From Tistrella mobilis (GTDB lineage: Bacteria; Pseudomonadota; Alphaproteobacteria; Tistrellales; Tistrellaceae), in contig NZ_CP121017.1 of NCBI RefSeq assembly GCF_041468085.1, positions 3,227,676-3,291,675 of the forward strand: a stretch of 64,000 nt of DNA, written 5' to 3'. Each line of letters opens with the position of its first letter. Position 1 is the first letter of the stretch. Of the stretch, positions 1 to 7,779 are shown one piece after another. A program made the translations under genes and the position numbers. The notes below the pieces were generated by a model that was not told where the DNA came from, did no database searches, and was given only the letters and a program-made list of their open reading frames with translations.

Positions 1-2
1 TG

Positions 3-791
3 GTGGTCGGGCGGCTGTCGCTGACGGAGATCTGCGCGCTCAATGCCGCAAGCTTCCTGGTGGCGGCACTGTGCTGGCGGGCATTGCCGGATGCGCGCGG
101 CGCGGCCGATGCAACCAAAGGAGGTAGTGGCGCACTACGGGATGCCTTTCGGCTGATGGCCCGCCATCCGGCGCTGCTGCGCCAGGCCGGCTATGTCGTG
201 CTGTCGACCGGCGTGTTTCAGGGCTTTCACAACGCCGCCCGCACCCTGTTGCCCATGCGCGGGCTGGGGCTGGACGACCGGGCGGTGATGCATCTGCAGG
301 TGGCAAGCGGGCTCGCGATCATCCTGGGGGCGGTGCTGGTGCCGCTGCTGGGCAGGCTCGCCCGCCGCCGCTGGCTGACGCCCTGCGCCTCGGTGCTTGC
401 CTGCCTGCTGCTGGCCGCCGCCAGCCGCGCCCCCGGGCTCGGCCTGCTCATCGCCGCCTATCTGGCCTTCCTGGTCGCCTTCGAACTGGCCTTCACCGCC
501 GCCCAGGCCGGGCTGATCCGGGCCGCGACCACCGGCCAGATGGCGACCATGCAGGCCGCCGCCAATGCCGGCGGCACGGCCCTGGTCATCCTGGTGACGC
601 TGGCGACCGGCGGCCTGGCCGATCTGATGCCGATGGCGGCCGTGGGCCCGGTGATCGGCGTTCTGGGGCTGATGCTGATCGCCGGGCTGGAGCTGGCCGC
701 GCGGCGGGCTCAGGCGATGCTATCGACCACGCCGCCATCCACCCGCAGGGCGGCGCCGGTGGTGGCGGACGACAGCGGCGAGGCCAGATAG
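3..791 (+). CDS. MFS transporter, C-terminal part (5' end outside window)
   Basis: The reading frame is open from the window edge, so the true start lies upstream. The visible 262 residues are dominated by about seven hydrophobic segments separated by short Arg-rich loops, the pattern of the C-terminal half of a 12-helix major facilitator. The substrate cannot be read from the sequence. The last 82 bases overlap the 3' end of the convergent SDR gene, which is unusual. The first visible GTG is probably internal. Family assignment is fairly safe; function is unknown. Confidence 0.7.
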   Translation: MVGRLSLTEICALNAASFLVAALCWRALPDARGAADATKGGSGALRDAFRLMARHPALLRQAGYVVLSTGVFQGFHNAARTLLPMRGLGLDDRAVMHLQVASGLAIILGAVLVPLLGRLARRRWLTPCASVLACLLLAAASRAPGLGLLIAAYLAFLVAFELAFTAAQAGLIRAATTGQMATMQAAANAGGTALVILVTLATGGLADLMPMAAVGPVIGVLGLMLIAGLELAARRAQAMLSTTPPSTRRAAPVVADDSGEAR

Positions 792-1507
792 ACCGCCAGA
801 TTGGCGACCTCGTCGACCGAGGCGGCGCGCCGGATGAGCGAGCCCGGCCGGTTGTCGGCCACGAAATTCGCGGCACTGTCTTCGATCACATCCCCGTCCA
901 CCGGCCGGCCATCCGCCTCCAGCATGCGCCGGAGCCCGCGGGAGAGGGTCGGGCCGGGCAGGATGGCATTGGCGGTGACGCCGGTACCGGCCAGCCGCTT
1001 GGCAAGCCCCCGCGACAGGGCCAGACAGGCGGTTTTGGTGACGCCGTAATGGATCATGTCGGCGGGGATGTTGAGCGCCGATTCCGAGGACAGGAAGATC
1101 ACCCGCCCCCAGCCGCGATCGACCATGCCCGGCACCAGCGCCCGCGACAGGCGCATGCCCGACAGGAAGTTGACCGCCAGGATCTGCTGCCAGAGATCGT
1201 CATCGGCCTCGAAGAAATCGGCCGGGCCGAAGACGCCGACATTGTTGACCAGAATGTCCGGCTGCGCGACCGCTCCGGCCAGGGTATCGCAGCCGGCCCC
1301 GGTGCCGAGATCGGCGGCGACACCGCGCACCTCCGCCCCGGGCACGGCCTGCTTCAGCGCCGCCACCGCCTGGTCGACATCCGGCTGATGCCGGCCATTC
1401 AGCACCACGGACGCCCCCGCCCCGGCCAGGCCGCGGGCGATGGCATGGCCGATGCCGGCGGTGGAACCGGTGACGACGGCCGAGCGGTCAGTGAGATCGA
1501 TCTTCAT
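710..1507 (-). CDS. SDR family NAD(P)-dependent oxidoreductase
   Basis: A 265-residue classical short-chain dehydrogenase/reductase. The N-terminal cofactor motif TGSTAGIG (about residues 14-21), the NNVG segment (about 89), a catalytic Ser in LSSES (about 143) and the YGVTK active-site Tyr/Lys pair (about 155-159) are all present, so an active cytosolic enzyme is expected. The substrate is unknown. The gene lies 78 bp downstream of a second SDR gene on the same strand, so the two are probably co-transcribed from the TetR-controlled region near 2.5 kb. Its 3' end overlaps the MFS gene by 82 bp. Confidence 0.88.
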   Translation of the reverse strand: MKIDLTDRSAVVTGSTAGIGHAIARGLAGAGASVVLNGRHQPDVDQAVAALKQAVPGAEVRGVAADLGTGAGCDTLAGAVAQPDILVNNVGVFGPADFFEADDDLWQQILAVNFLSGMRLSRALVPGMVDRGWGRVIFLSSESALNIPADMIHYGVTKTACLALSRGLAKRLAGTGVTANAILPGPTLSRGLRRMLEADGRPVDGDVIEDSAANFVADNRPGSLIRRAASVDEVANLAVYLASPLSSATTGAALRVDGGVVDSIA

Positions 1508-1585
1508 CGGATTTGCCTCCAGACGACTGCGGGATCGTCAGAGGTGCGAACGCCGTGGCAGGCGATGCGTTCCGGCCCCGATCGA

Positions 1586-2497
1586 TCAGCGATAGCCGGC
1601 AGGATCGGCCGGCAGGCCTGCCTCCTGAACCTCCACCAGATAGCGGAAGCAGTCGGGGCGCGAGCCGTCGAGATCGTCGACGCCATAGACCCGGGCCAGT
1701 TCGCCGCTGGAGGTCGAGGTACCGTTCCAGCGCATCCGCCGGGGGTCTGCCGCCAGCGCCGCAATGCCGCGGCCAAGGAAACGGGGGGTTTCCGAGATGC
1801 AGAAATGCGGCTCCCGCGCGATGGCATCGTGCCAGCCGGCCTCGGTGACGCCATAATGGTCGAGCATCATCTCGGACCGCATCCAGCCGGGCGTCACCGC
1901 GACCGAACAGCAGCCATAAGGCTCAAGATCGCGGGCATGGGCCCAGGCCATCCGGATCACCGACATCTTGGCCAGATCGTAGAAGGGCGACAGCCGGTAG
2001 CGGCCGGCATTGTACCCGGCGGTGCCGTCGGTCACCTCGACCAGAACCCCGCCGGGCCGGCGGATCATCAGCGGCAGCAGGTGATGGGCGGCGATCAGAT
2101 GGGTGTCGACCGCGTTGTGCAGCAGCCGCAACCCCTTGTCCAGGTCGTGCCCCCAGACCGGGACGTTCCATTCGGTGAGCAATTCGCCGCCCCAGACATC
2201 GTTGACCAGCAGGTCGAGCCGGCCATGGGCCGCGTCGATCCGGGCGGCCAGCGCGGCCACCGCCGCCCGGTCCAGATGGTCGAGCACGACCGGGATGCCG
2301 CAGCCGCCGGCCGCCGTGACCAGGGAAGCCGTTTCCTCGATCGTCTCGGGCCGGTTGTAATCCGAACGGCGACCGGCGGTGGAGCGGCCGGTGACGTAGA
2401 CCGTGGCTCCGGCGGCGCCCAGCTCGACCGCGATCCCGCGCCCGGCGCCGCGCGTGGCGCCGGCAACCACGGCAACCCTGTCCGAAAGAGCCGTCAT
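1586..2497 (-). CDS. SDR family oxidoreductase (divergent SDR subtype)
   Basis: A 303-residue Rossmann-fold reductase. It has a variant nucleotide motif (AGATRGAGRGIA, residues about 11-22) and the catalytic YDLAK pair; the usual catalytic Ser position reads TDGT, so Thr may substitute. The WGGE segment and long C-terminal region match the subgroup often labelled SDR family oxidoreductase of unknown substrate. It is transcribed divergently from the tetR gene and is the first gene after the palindromic operator, so it is the likely main target of that repressor. Confidence 0.85.
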   Translation of the reverse strand: MTALSDRVAVVAGATRGAGRGIAVELGAAGATVYVTGRSTAGRRSDYNRPETIEETASLVTAAGGCGIPVVLDHLDRAAVAALAARIDAAHGRLDLLVNDVWGGELLTEWNVPVWGHDLDKGLRLLHNAVDTHLIAAHHLLPLMIRRPGGVLVEVTDGTAGYNAGRYRLSPFYDLAKMSVIRMAWAHARDLEPYGCCSVAVTPGWMRSEMMLDHYGVTEAGWHDAIAREPHFCISETPRFLGRGIAALAADPRRMRWNGTSTSSGELARVYGVDDLDGSRPDCFRYLVEVQEAGLPADPAGYR

Positions 2498-2545
2498 GAA
2501 CCATGTCTCCCTGGGTATGGCGCTTCCATAAGCGTCTCGGATAAT

Positions 2546-2569
2546 TTATAAACGAATATTCGTTTATAA
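2546..2569. promoter_or_regulatory. Perfect 24-bp palindromic TetR-type operator
   Basis: The half-site TTATAAACGAAT is followed directly by its exact reverse complement, centred between 2557 and 2558. It lies midway between the divergent SDR gene (start 2497) and tetR (start 2602). It is much more AT-rich than its surroundings. Size, symmetry and position fit a TetR/AcrR dimer-pair site that would control both directions. Confidence 0.85.
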
Positions 2570-2601
2570 TGGAAGACCAGGGTTTACACTGGAAGGACGA
2601 T

Positions 2602-3183
2602 ATGGCCCGCCAGCGCAGCCTGCCCGATGAACGGGTTCTGGAGATCACCCTCGCCCTGATGCACCGGTTGGGGCCGCAGGCCGTCACCTTCGCGGCGGTG
2701 GCGGCCGAAACCGGCCTGTCCAGCGCCACCCTGGTCCAGCGCTTCGGCAGCAAACCGGCAATGGTCAGGGCGGCACTCGATCTTGCCTGGACGCGGCTGG
2801 AGACCGCGACGGCCGAGGCGATCGCCGCCTGCCCGCCGACGCCGGACGGCGCGGTCGCCCTGCTCGCCGGGCTCTCCCACGGCTATGGCGACATCGACAG
2901 CTATGCCGACGGGCTGATGGTGCTGCGCGAGGATCTGCGCGACCCGGAACTGCGCGCCCGCGGCGCCGCCTGGGGGGCCGGGCTGGCGACGGCGATCGAC
3001 CGCTGTTTTCCCGACCGCCCCGGCGCCGGCAGGCTGATGATCACCCAATGGCAGGGCGCACTGATCTGGTGGGGCTTTGCCCCCGACCGGCCGATCGACC
3101 GGGTGGTGGCGGAAAACCTCGGCAGTCTGGCGGGCCTGCTCGCCGGACGGCCGGTCCCGGCGGAACCGGCCGGGGGCGGCTGA
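2602..3183 (+). CDS. TetR/AcrR family transcriptional regulator
   Basis: A 193-residue regulator with an N-terminal TetR helix-turn-helix (VAAETGLSSATLVQRFGSK, about residues 33-51) and an all-helical ligand domain. I chose the ATG at 2602 because GGAAGGA sits 4 bp upstream; an in-frame ATG at 2569 overlaps the operator palindrome and would add 11 residues. It probably represses itself and the divergent SDR genes. The inducer is not predictable. The 3' end faces the iclR gene with a 23-bp gap. Confidence 0.88.
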   Translation: MARQRSLPDERVLEITLALMHRLGPQAVTFAAVAAETGLSSATLVQRFGSKPAMVRAALDLAWTRLETATAEAIAACPPTPDGAVALLAGLSHGYGDIDSYADGLMVLREDLRDPELRARGAAWGAGLATAIDRCFPDRPGAGRLMITQWQGALIWWGFAPDRPIDRVVAENLGSLAGLLAGRPVPAEPAGGG

Positions 3184-3206
3184 CCGCATCGCGCCCCCGG
3201 GCAGCG

Positions 3207-4004
3207 TCAGGCCGTGGCGCCCAGCTCTTCCGAGATGATCCGGCAGCGTTCCGCCAGCAGCAGGGCGGCCGGGTGATCGGGATCGGCAAGGGCGCGATCG
3301 GTGCCGATCAGGGTCAGCACGCATTGCGCCTCGTTCTGCCAGTCGAGCACGGGGCTGGACGCGGCGGCAAGGCCCGGCACCACCGAACCGTCGACGGTGG
3401 CGACCCGGCGGGCGCGGATCTCCGCGACCAGCGCATCGACATCGACCGGCGGCAGATCCCGGCCGGCGGCACGGGTTTCGGTGGCGAGCACCGGTGCAGT
3501 CACGCTTTCGGGCAGCCAGGCCAGAAAGGTGCGGCCGGTGGCCGACCGCAGCAGCGGCATCACCGATCCCAGGCTGAGCGCGCCCACGAAAGGCACCCGG
3601 CTGCGGTGCAGCCGGACGACGACCGCGCCGTGCAGGCTCCAGACCGCCAGATGGGCGGTGAAACCCGAAGCTTCGGCAAGCGACGGCAGTTCGGCCGCCG
3701 CCCGCGCCACCGGATCCAGCCGGCCCATGGCCGCCAGCCCCAGCTGCAGGGCGATCGGCCCCAGATCATAGCGGCCGCCATCGCCATCCTGCACCACCAG
3801 CCCGTCGCGGACATAGCTCGCCAGATAACGATGGGCATTGCTGGCCGAGATGCCGGCCGCCTGGGCGATGGCCTTCAGCGGCAACGGCCCGCCGGCGCGC
3901 ATCAGCACCATCAGCACGCGGTTGCCGATCTCCACCGACTGAATGCCGCGCGACCCGGCGGCTGCGCCGGCCGCTCCCCCCTCTTCCAGCTCGATCGCTG
4001 CCAT
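3207..4004 (-). CDS. IclR family transcriptional regulator of the gentisate operon
   Basis: An IclR-type regulator: winged helix-turn-helix (AIAQAAGISASNAHRYL, roughly residues 45-61) followed by the IclR effector domain. From ATG 4004 it is 265 residues, the usual family length; ATGs at 4025 and 4085 are in frame and would add 7 or 27 residues of low-complexity sequence. It is transcribed divergently from the gentisate dioxygenase gene and the half-sites at 4092-4115 lie between them, so it probably controls gentisate degradation in response to an aromatic acid. The effector and the sign of regulation are inference. Confidence 0.87.
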   Translation of the reverse strand: MAAIELEEGGAAGAAAGSRGIQSVEIGNRVLMVLMRAGGPLPLKAIAQAAGISASNAHRYLASYVRDGLVVQDGDGGRYDLGPIALQLGLAAMGRLDPVARAAAELPSLAEASGFTAHLAVWSLHGAVVVRLHRSRVPFVGALSLGSVMPLLRSATGRTFLAWLPESVTAPVLATETRAAGRDLPPVDVDALVAEIRARRVATVDGSVVPGLAAASSPVLDWQNEAQCVLTLIGTDRALADPDHPAALLLAERCRIISEELGATA

Positions 4005-4091
4005 GGCGGGGTCTTGTCCTCCCATCGTTTCCGACGCCTTGCGGCAGATCGCCGCCGCGGCGATCGACCGCATGGGCTTCTGCATTGGCGT

Positions 4092-4120
4092 TTGCTTCTG
4101 AGCAATCGTTTTGCTAATAG
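4092..4120 (+). promoter_or_regulatory. Candidate promoter and overlapping IclR operator
   Basis: Three TTGCT/AGCAA half-sites occur in a row: TTGCT (4092-4096), AGCAA (4101-4105) and TTGCT (4111-4115), giving two inverted repeats that share the middle arm. On the plus strand TTGCTT (4092) and TAATAG (4115) make a -35/-10 pair with a 17-bp spacer, so the operator would lie on the promoter of the gentisate operon. This leaves a leader of about 150 nt. Confidence 0.55.
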
Positions 4121-4280
4121 AGAATACAGAGCCCGAAGACGGGTGACAACATGTCGCACCGACGGCCGGCGATCTTCAGTATCGCGCCGGCCCAACGGTC
4201 GCACAGCAGAGGCCGGGTCATCAGCGGGTCGCGTGGGAAACGCCGCCGTCCTCCCGGCATGTGCCCATGGAGGAATTCCG

Positions 4281-5375
4281 ATGACCGCTCCCACCGCTTC
4301 AGGCCCCACCTCTTCCGGCCCCACCTCTTCAGGCCCCACCTCTTCAGGCCTCCCTGAAAGCTACGCCGCCGAACTCGACCGGCTGGACATGGCGCCGCTG
4401 TGGACGGTGCTGGCCGATCTGGTGCCCGAACATCCGCGACCGAAAGCCGTGCCCCATCTCTGGCCCTATGCGACCGCGCGTGCAGCCCTGCTGGAAAGCG
4501 GCCGGCTGATTTCGGCCGAAAAGGCCGAACGCCGCGTGCTGGTGCTGGAAAATCCCGGCCATCGCGGCGAGCACCGCGCCACCGCCTCGATCTATGCCGG
4601 GCTGCAGCTGATCCTGCCGGGGGAGCGGGCCCCCGAACACCGCCACACCCAGTCGGCGCTGCGCTTCGTGATCGAAAGCGACGGCGCCTATACCACCGTC
4701 GAAGGTGCCAGGGTCGACATGGCCCCCTTCGATCTGGTGCTGACCCCGCGCTGGCGCTGGCACGCCCATGGCCATGACGGCCGGGAGCCGGGCGTGTGGC
4801 TGGACGGGCTCGACATCCCGATGATCAGCCTGTTCCAGGGCGGTTTCGCCGAGCGGATCGGCGACAACGAAGCCCCCGCCCGCCGTCCCGACGTCTCGCC
4901 CGCCATGCATGCCGCGGGGCTGCGCCCGGCCGCCGGCACTGCCGCCGCCGCCCATGGCCTGCTGCACTATCCCTTCGCCAGCTGGCGGCCGGCGCTGGAT
5001 GCCGCACGTGCCGCAGGCGGCGTGGAACCCCATGACGGCGTGCGGCTGGAATTCACCGACCCGGCCACCGGCGGCCCGGTGCTGCCGACGCTGTCGGCCT
5101 TCGCGCAGCTGGTGCCCGCCGGCACCGCCACCCGGGCCGTGCGCCGCACCGAAAGCGCGATCGTGGTCGGTGTGGAAGGCCGCGGCACGCTGGCGATGAG
5201 CCGCGCCGACGGCAGCCGCGTGGCGCTTGCCATCGGCCCGCGCGACGTTGCCGTGATACCCTCCTGGTCCGATCTGTCGATCACCGCCGAAGCCGGCGAG
5301 GACCTGGTTCTGTTCAGCCTGTCGGACCGGGCGGCGCAGAGCGCGCTCGGCCTCTATCGCGAGGAACGTGCATGA
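4281..5375 (+). CDS. Gentisate 1,2-dioxygenase-like cupin protein
   Basis: A 364-residue bicupin. It cleaves gentisate (or a close 1-hydroxy-2-carboxy aromatic) to maleylpyruvate using Fe(II). The first cupin carries the metal-type motif HRHTQSALRFVIE (about residues 117-129) and a later WHAHGHDG segment; both match the gentisate/1-hydroxy-2-naphthoate dioxygenase family. ATG 4281 is preceded by GGAGGAATT. The N-terminus contains a SGPTS repeat made by three 15-bp DNA repeats. Its stop overlaps the start of the next gene (ATGA). Neighbouring fumarylpyruvate hydrolase and isomerase genes favour gentisate as substrate. Confidence 0.88.
   Translation: MTAPTASGPTSSGPTSSGPTSSGLPESYAAELDRLDMAPLWTVLADLVPEHPRPKAVPHLWPYATARAALLESGRLISAEKAERRVLVLENPGHRGEHRATASIYAGLQLILPGERAPEHRHTQSALRFVIESDGAYTTVEGARVDMAPFDLVLTPRWRWHAHGHDGREPGVWLDGLDIPMISLFQGGFAERIGDNEAPARRPDVSPAMHAAGLRPAAGTAAAAHGLLHYPFASWRPALDAARAAGGVEPHDGVRLEFTDPATGGPVLPTLSAFAQLVPAGTATRAVRRTESAIVVGVEGRGTLAMSRADGSRVALAIGPRDVAVIPSWSDLSITAEAGEDLVLFSLSDRAAQSALGLYREERA
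4301..4345 (+). repeat. Three 15-bp tandem repeats in the dioxygenase N-terminus
   Basis: The unit GGCCCCACCTCTTC plus one variable base is repeated three times and encodes SGPTS units. It lies before the conserved domain, so copy number can probably change without harming the enzyme. Confidence 0.85.
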
Positions 5376-6088
5376 CCACCGCTGCCACCAGCCCGGAGAT
5401 CACCGCCGGCGGCACCGCCCCCACCGTCGTCGTGCCCGTCGAGGGCGGCGGCGGCTTCGCGGTGCGCCGGGTGTTCTGCGTCGGCCGCAACTATGCCGCC
5501 CATGCCCGCGAGATGGGCCGCGACCCGGATCGCGAGCCGCCCTTCTTCTTCACCAAATGGGCCGAAAGCGTGGTGCCCGGCAGCGGCACCATCACCTATC
5601 CGCCGCGTACCGCCAATTATCACCACGAGGTGGAACTGGTGGTGGCGATCGCCGAAGGCGGTGCCAACATCCCGCAGGACCGGGCGCTGGATCATGTGTT
5701 CGGCTATGCGGTCGGCCTCGACATGACCCGCCGCGACCTGCAGCTGGCCGCCCGCGATCTGGGCCGGCCCTGGGACGAAGGCAAGAATGTCGAGCAGAGC
5801 TGCCCGATGGCGGCGCTGGTGCCGGCCACCCGCATCGGCCACCCCGATCGGGGCCGGATCGTGCTGATGGTGGATGGCGCCGTGCGCCAGGAGGCCGACC
5901 TCGCCGACCTGATCTGGAGCGTGCCCGAGATCGTGTCGATCCTGTCGGAGAGCTGGACCCTTCAGCCCGGCGACCTGATCTTCACCGGTACGCCCGCAGG
6001 CGTCGGCGCCGTGGTGCCGGGCGCGGTGATGCATGCCGAAATCGACGGCCTGCCGGCGCTGGACGTGACGGTGGTCAAGGCAGACTGA
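5372..6088 (+). CDS. Fumarylpyruvate hydrolase (FAA hydrolase family)
   Basis: A 238-residue enzyme of the fumarylacetoacetate hydrolase family, expected to split fumarylpyruvate into fumarate and pyruvate, the last step of gentisate breakdown. The family signatures are visible: VGRNYAAHAREMG (about 32-44), FFFTKW, the metal-binding HHEVELVV (about 86-93), GLDMTRRDLQ and FTGTPAGVG near the C-terminus. The length fits the single-domain fumarylpyruvate hydrolases. Its start codon overlaps the dioxygenase stop, so the two are translationally coupled. Confidence 0.9.
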   Translation: MTTAATSPEITAGGTAPTVVVPVEGGGGFAVRRVFCVGRNYAAHAREMGRDPDREPPFFFTKWAESVVPGSGTITYPPRTANYHHEVELVVAIAEGGANIPQDRALDHVFGYAVGLDMTRRDLQLAARDLGRPWDEGKNVEQSCPMAALVPATRIGHPDRGRIVLMVDGAVRQEADLADLIWSVPEIVSILSESWTLQPGDLIFTGTPAGVGAVVPGAVMHAEIDGLPALDVTVVKAD

Positions 6089-6166
6089 CGGGTACCGGAA
6101 GAAAGACGGGTGCGGCCGGCGGGGAATGACCGGCCGCCCCTCCATGACATTGGGGAGGAGACGACA

Positions 6167-7210
6167 ATGCGCGGTTTCATCGCGGCGGCTTTCGGTGCCG
6201 CCCTCACCATCGCAGGGCTGGGCGGCGGCGTGGCGCCGGCCGCAGCGCAGGAAACGGTGACGCTGAAGATCAGCCACTACCTGCCGGCCAGCCACGGCTT
6301 TCAGACCGATTTCCTGGGCCCCTGGGCCGAGGAACTGGCGCGGCGTACCAATGGCAAGGTGAAGGCCGAGATCTATCCCGGCACCAGCAGCTTCGGCAAT
6401 GCCGCCCGCCAGGCCGATCAGGTCCGCGCCGGGGTGATCGACATCGCTCTCGGCCTGCGCGGCATTCCGCGCGGCCGGTTCGAGCGCAGCTCGGTCTTCG
6501 AACTGCCCTTCGTCGTCAGCGAGGCCGGCGCCGGCACCAAGGCGATGTGGGAGATGTACAAATCGGGCGCGCTTGCCGACGACTACAAGGAATACAAGGT
6601 CCTGGCGCTGTTCGTGCACAATGGCGGCCTGTTCCACACCACCTCCACCCCCGTGCGCGAGCTGTCGGACCTGAAGGGGCTGCGCCTGCGCACGCCGAGC
6701 GAGGCGGTGTCGGTGATGCTGCAGTCGCTGGGCGCAAGCGCCGTGGGCCTGCCGCCGAGCGAAATCTACGAAAACCTGCAGAAGGGCACGCTGGACGGCC
6801 TGGTCACCACCTGGGATCTGGTCGGCGCCACCCGGCTGAACGAGGTGGTGAAGTACCACACCGACGGCCGGGTCTATACCGCGGCCTTCTATGTGCTGAT
6901 GAACCAGCGCAAATATGACAGCCTGCCGGCCGATGTGAAGCAGGCGATCGACGAGACCTCCGGCGATGCGCTGGTGGCGAAGTTCGGCGACTGGTGGGCG
7001 AAGTGGGACAAGGCCGGCCGCGAGGATGCGGTCGCCCGCGGCCACGAGATCATCGAGGTCGACGAGGCCACCCGCAACCGGTGGCGCCAGGAACTGACGC
7101 CGATGATCGATGCCTATATCGAGCGGCTGCAGAGCACCGGCGTCGCCGATGCCCGCGCGCTCTACGACCAGGCCCGCGACCTCACCGCCCGTTACGAGGC
7201 TGCGGAATGA
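6167..7210 (+). CDS. dctP: TRAP transporter substrate-binding protein (DctP family)
   Basis: A 347-residue periplasmic binding protein with a Sec signal peptide (cleavage probably after APAAAQ, about residue 28). The conserved LKGLRLRTPS segment, whose Arg binds the carboxylate of the ligand in DctP proteins, is present. GGGGAGGAG precedes ATG 6167. It is followed by the dctQ and dctM genes with an ATGA overlap. Its place inside a gentisate operon suggests that the cargo is an aromatic acid such as gentisate or a hydroxybenzoate; this is inference. Confidence 0.9.
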   Translation: MRGFIAAAFGAALTIAGLGGGVAPAAAQETVTLKISHYLPASHGFQTDFLGPWAEELARRTNGKVKAEIYPGTSSFGNAARQADQVRAGVIDIALGLRGIPRGRFERSSVFELPFVVSEAGAGTKAMWEMYKSGALADDYKEYKVLALFVHNGGLFHTTSTPVRELSDLKGLRLRTPSEAVSVMLQSLGASAVGLPPSEIYENLQKGTLDGLVTTWDLVGATRLNEVVKYHTDGRVYTAAFYVLMNQRKYDSLPADVKQAIDETSGDALVAKFGDWWAKWDKAGREDAVARGHEIIEVDEATRNRWRQELTPMIDAYIERLQSTGVADARALYDQARDLTARYEAAE

Positions 7211-7773
7211 CCAAAAGCCCTTCGGCATCGCCCCGGCCCGCTCGCGGCGGTGCCGTCCGGCTGGTCGACGGTGTGATCGAGGCGGCGGCGCTGCTGGGCG
7301 TCGCCTGCCTCGGCATCGGAATCGTCGCAACGGTGGCCGATGTCCTCGGCCGCCAGGTCCTCGGCTTCCAGGTGACCGGCACCGTCGATCTCACCCAGCT
7401 TGCCGTCGTCACCTGCGCCTTCCTGTCCCTGCCCTTCGGCTTCCGCCGCGGCGCCCATGTCGCGGTCGAACTGCTCGACGACCGGCTGCCGCCCGCGGCA
7501 CTGCGCGCGCTGGACCTGCTGGCGGGGCTCGCCGGGCTCGTGGTCATGTTCGTGATCGCCTGGCGCGGCTGGGGAGAGCTGGAACTGGCGCTCGATTACG
7601 GCTCGATCTCGCAGGATCTGGGCCTGCCGCTCTGGATCCATCGCGGCCTGGTCGTGGCCGGCGGGGCGCTGGGCGTGCTCGCCTGCCTGATGAACATGGC
7701 CGAGGCGCTCGGCCTCTGGTCACGTCCCGCGCCCGCCCCTGCCGGCGCCTCCGTCTCCGTCAACGAGGGCTGA
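7207..7773 (+). CDS. dctQ: TRAP transporter small permease (DctQ family)
   Basis: A 188-residue membrane protein with four predicted helices, the usual size for the small TRAP subunit. ATG 7207 overlaps the dctP stop as ATGA. The segment with Asp followed by GRQVLGF and the FRRGAHVAVELL loop are typical of DctQ. It pairs with the large permease encoded 6 bp downstream to form a sodium-driven secondary transporter in the inner membrane. Confidence 0.88.
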   Translation: MTKSPSASPRPARGGAVRLVDGVIEAAALLGVACLGIGIVATVADVLGRQVLGFQVTGTVDLTQLAVVTCAFLSLPFGFRRGAHVAVELLDDRLPPAALRALDLLAGLAGLVVMFVIAWRGWGELELALDYGSISQDLGLPLWIHRGLVVAGGALGVLACLMNMAEALGLWSRPAPAPAGASVSVNEG

Positions 7774-7779
7774 GTTCCC

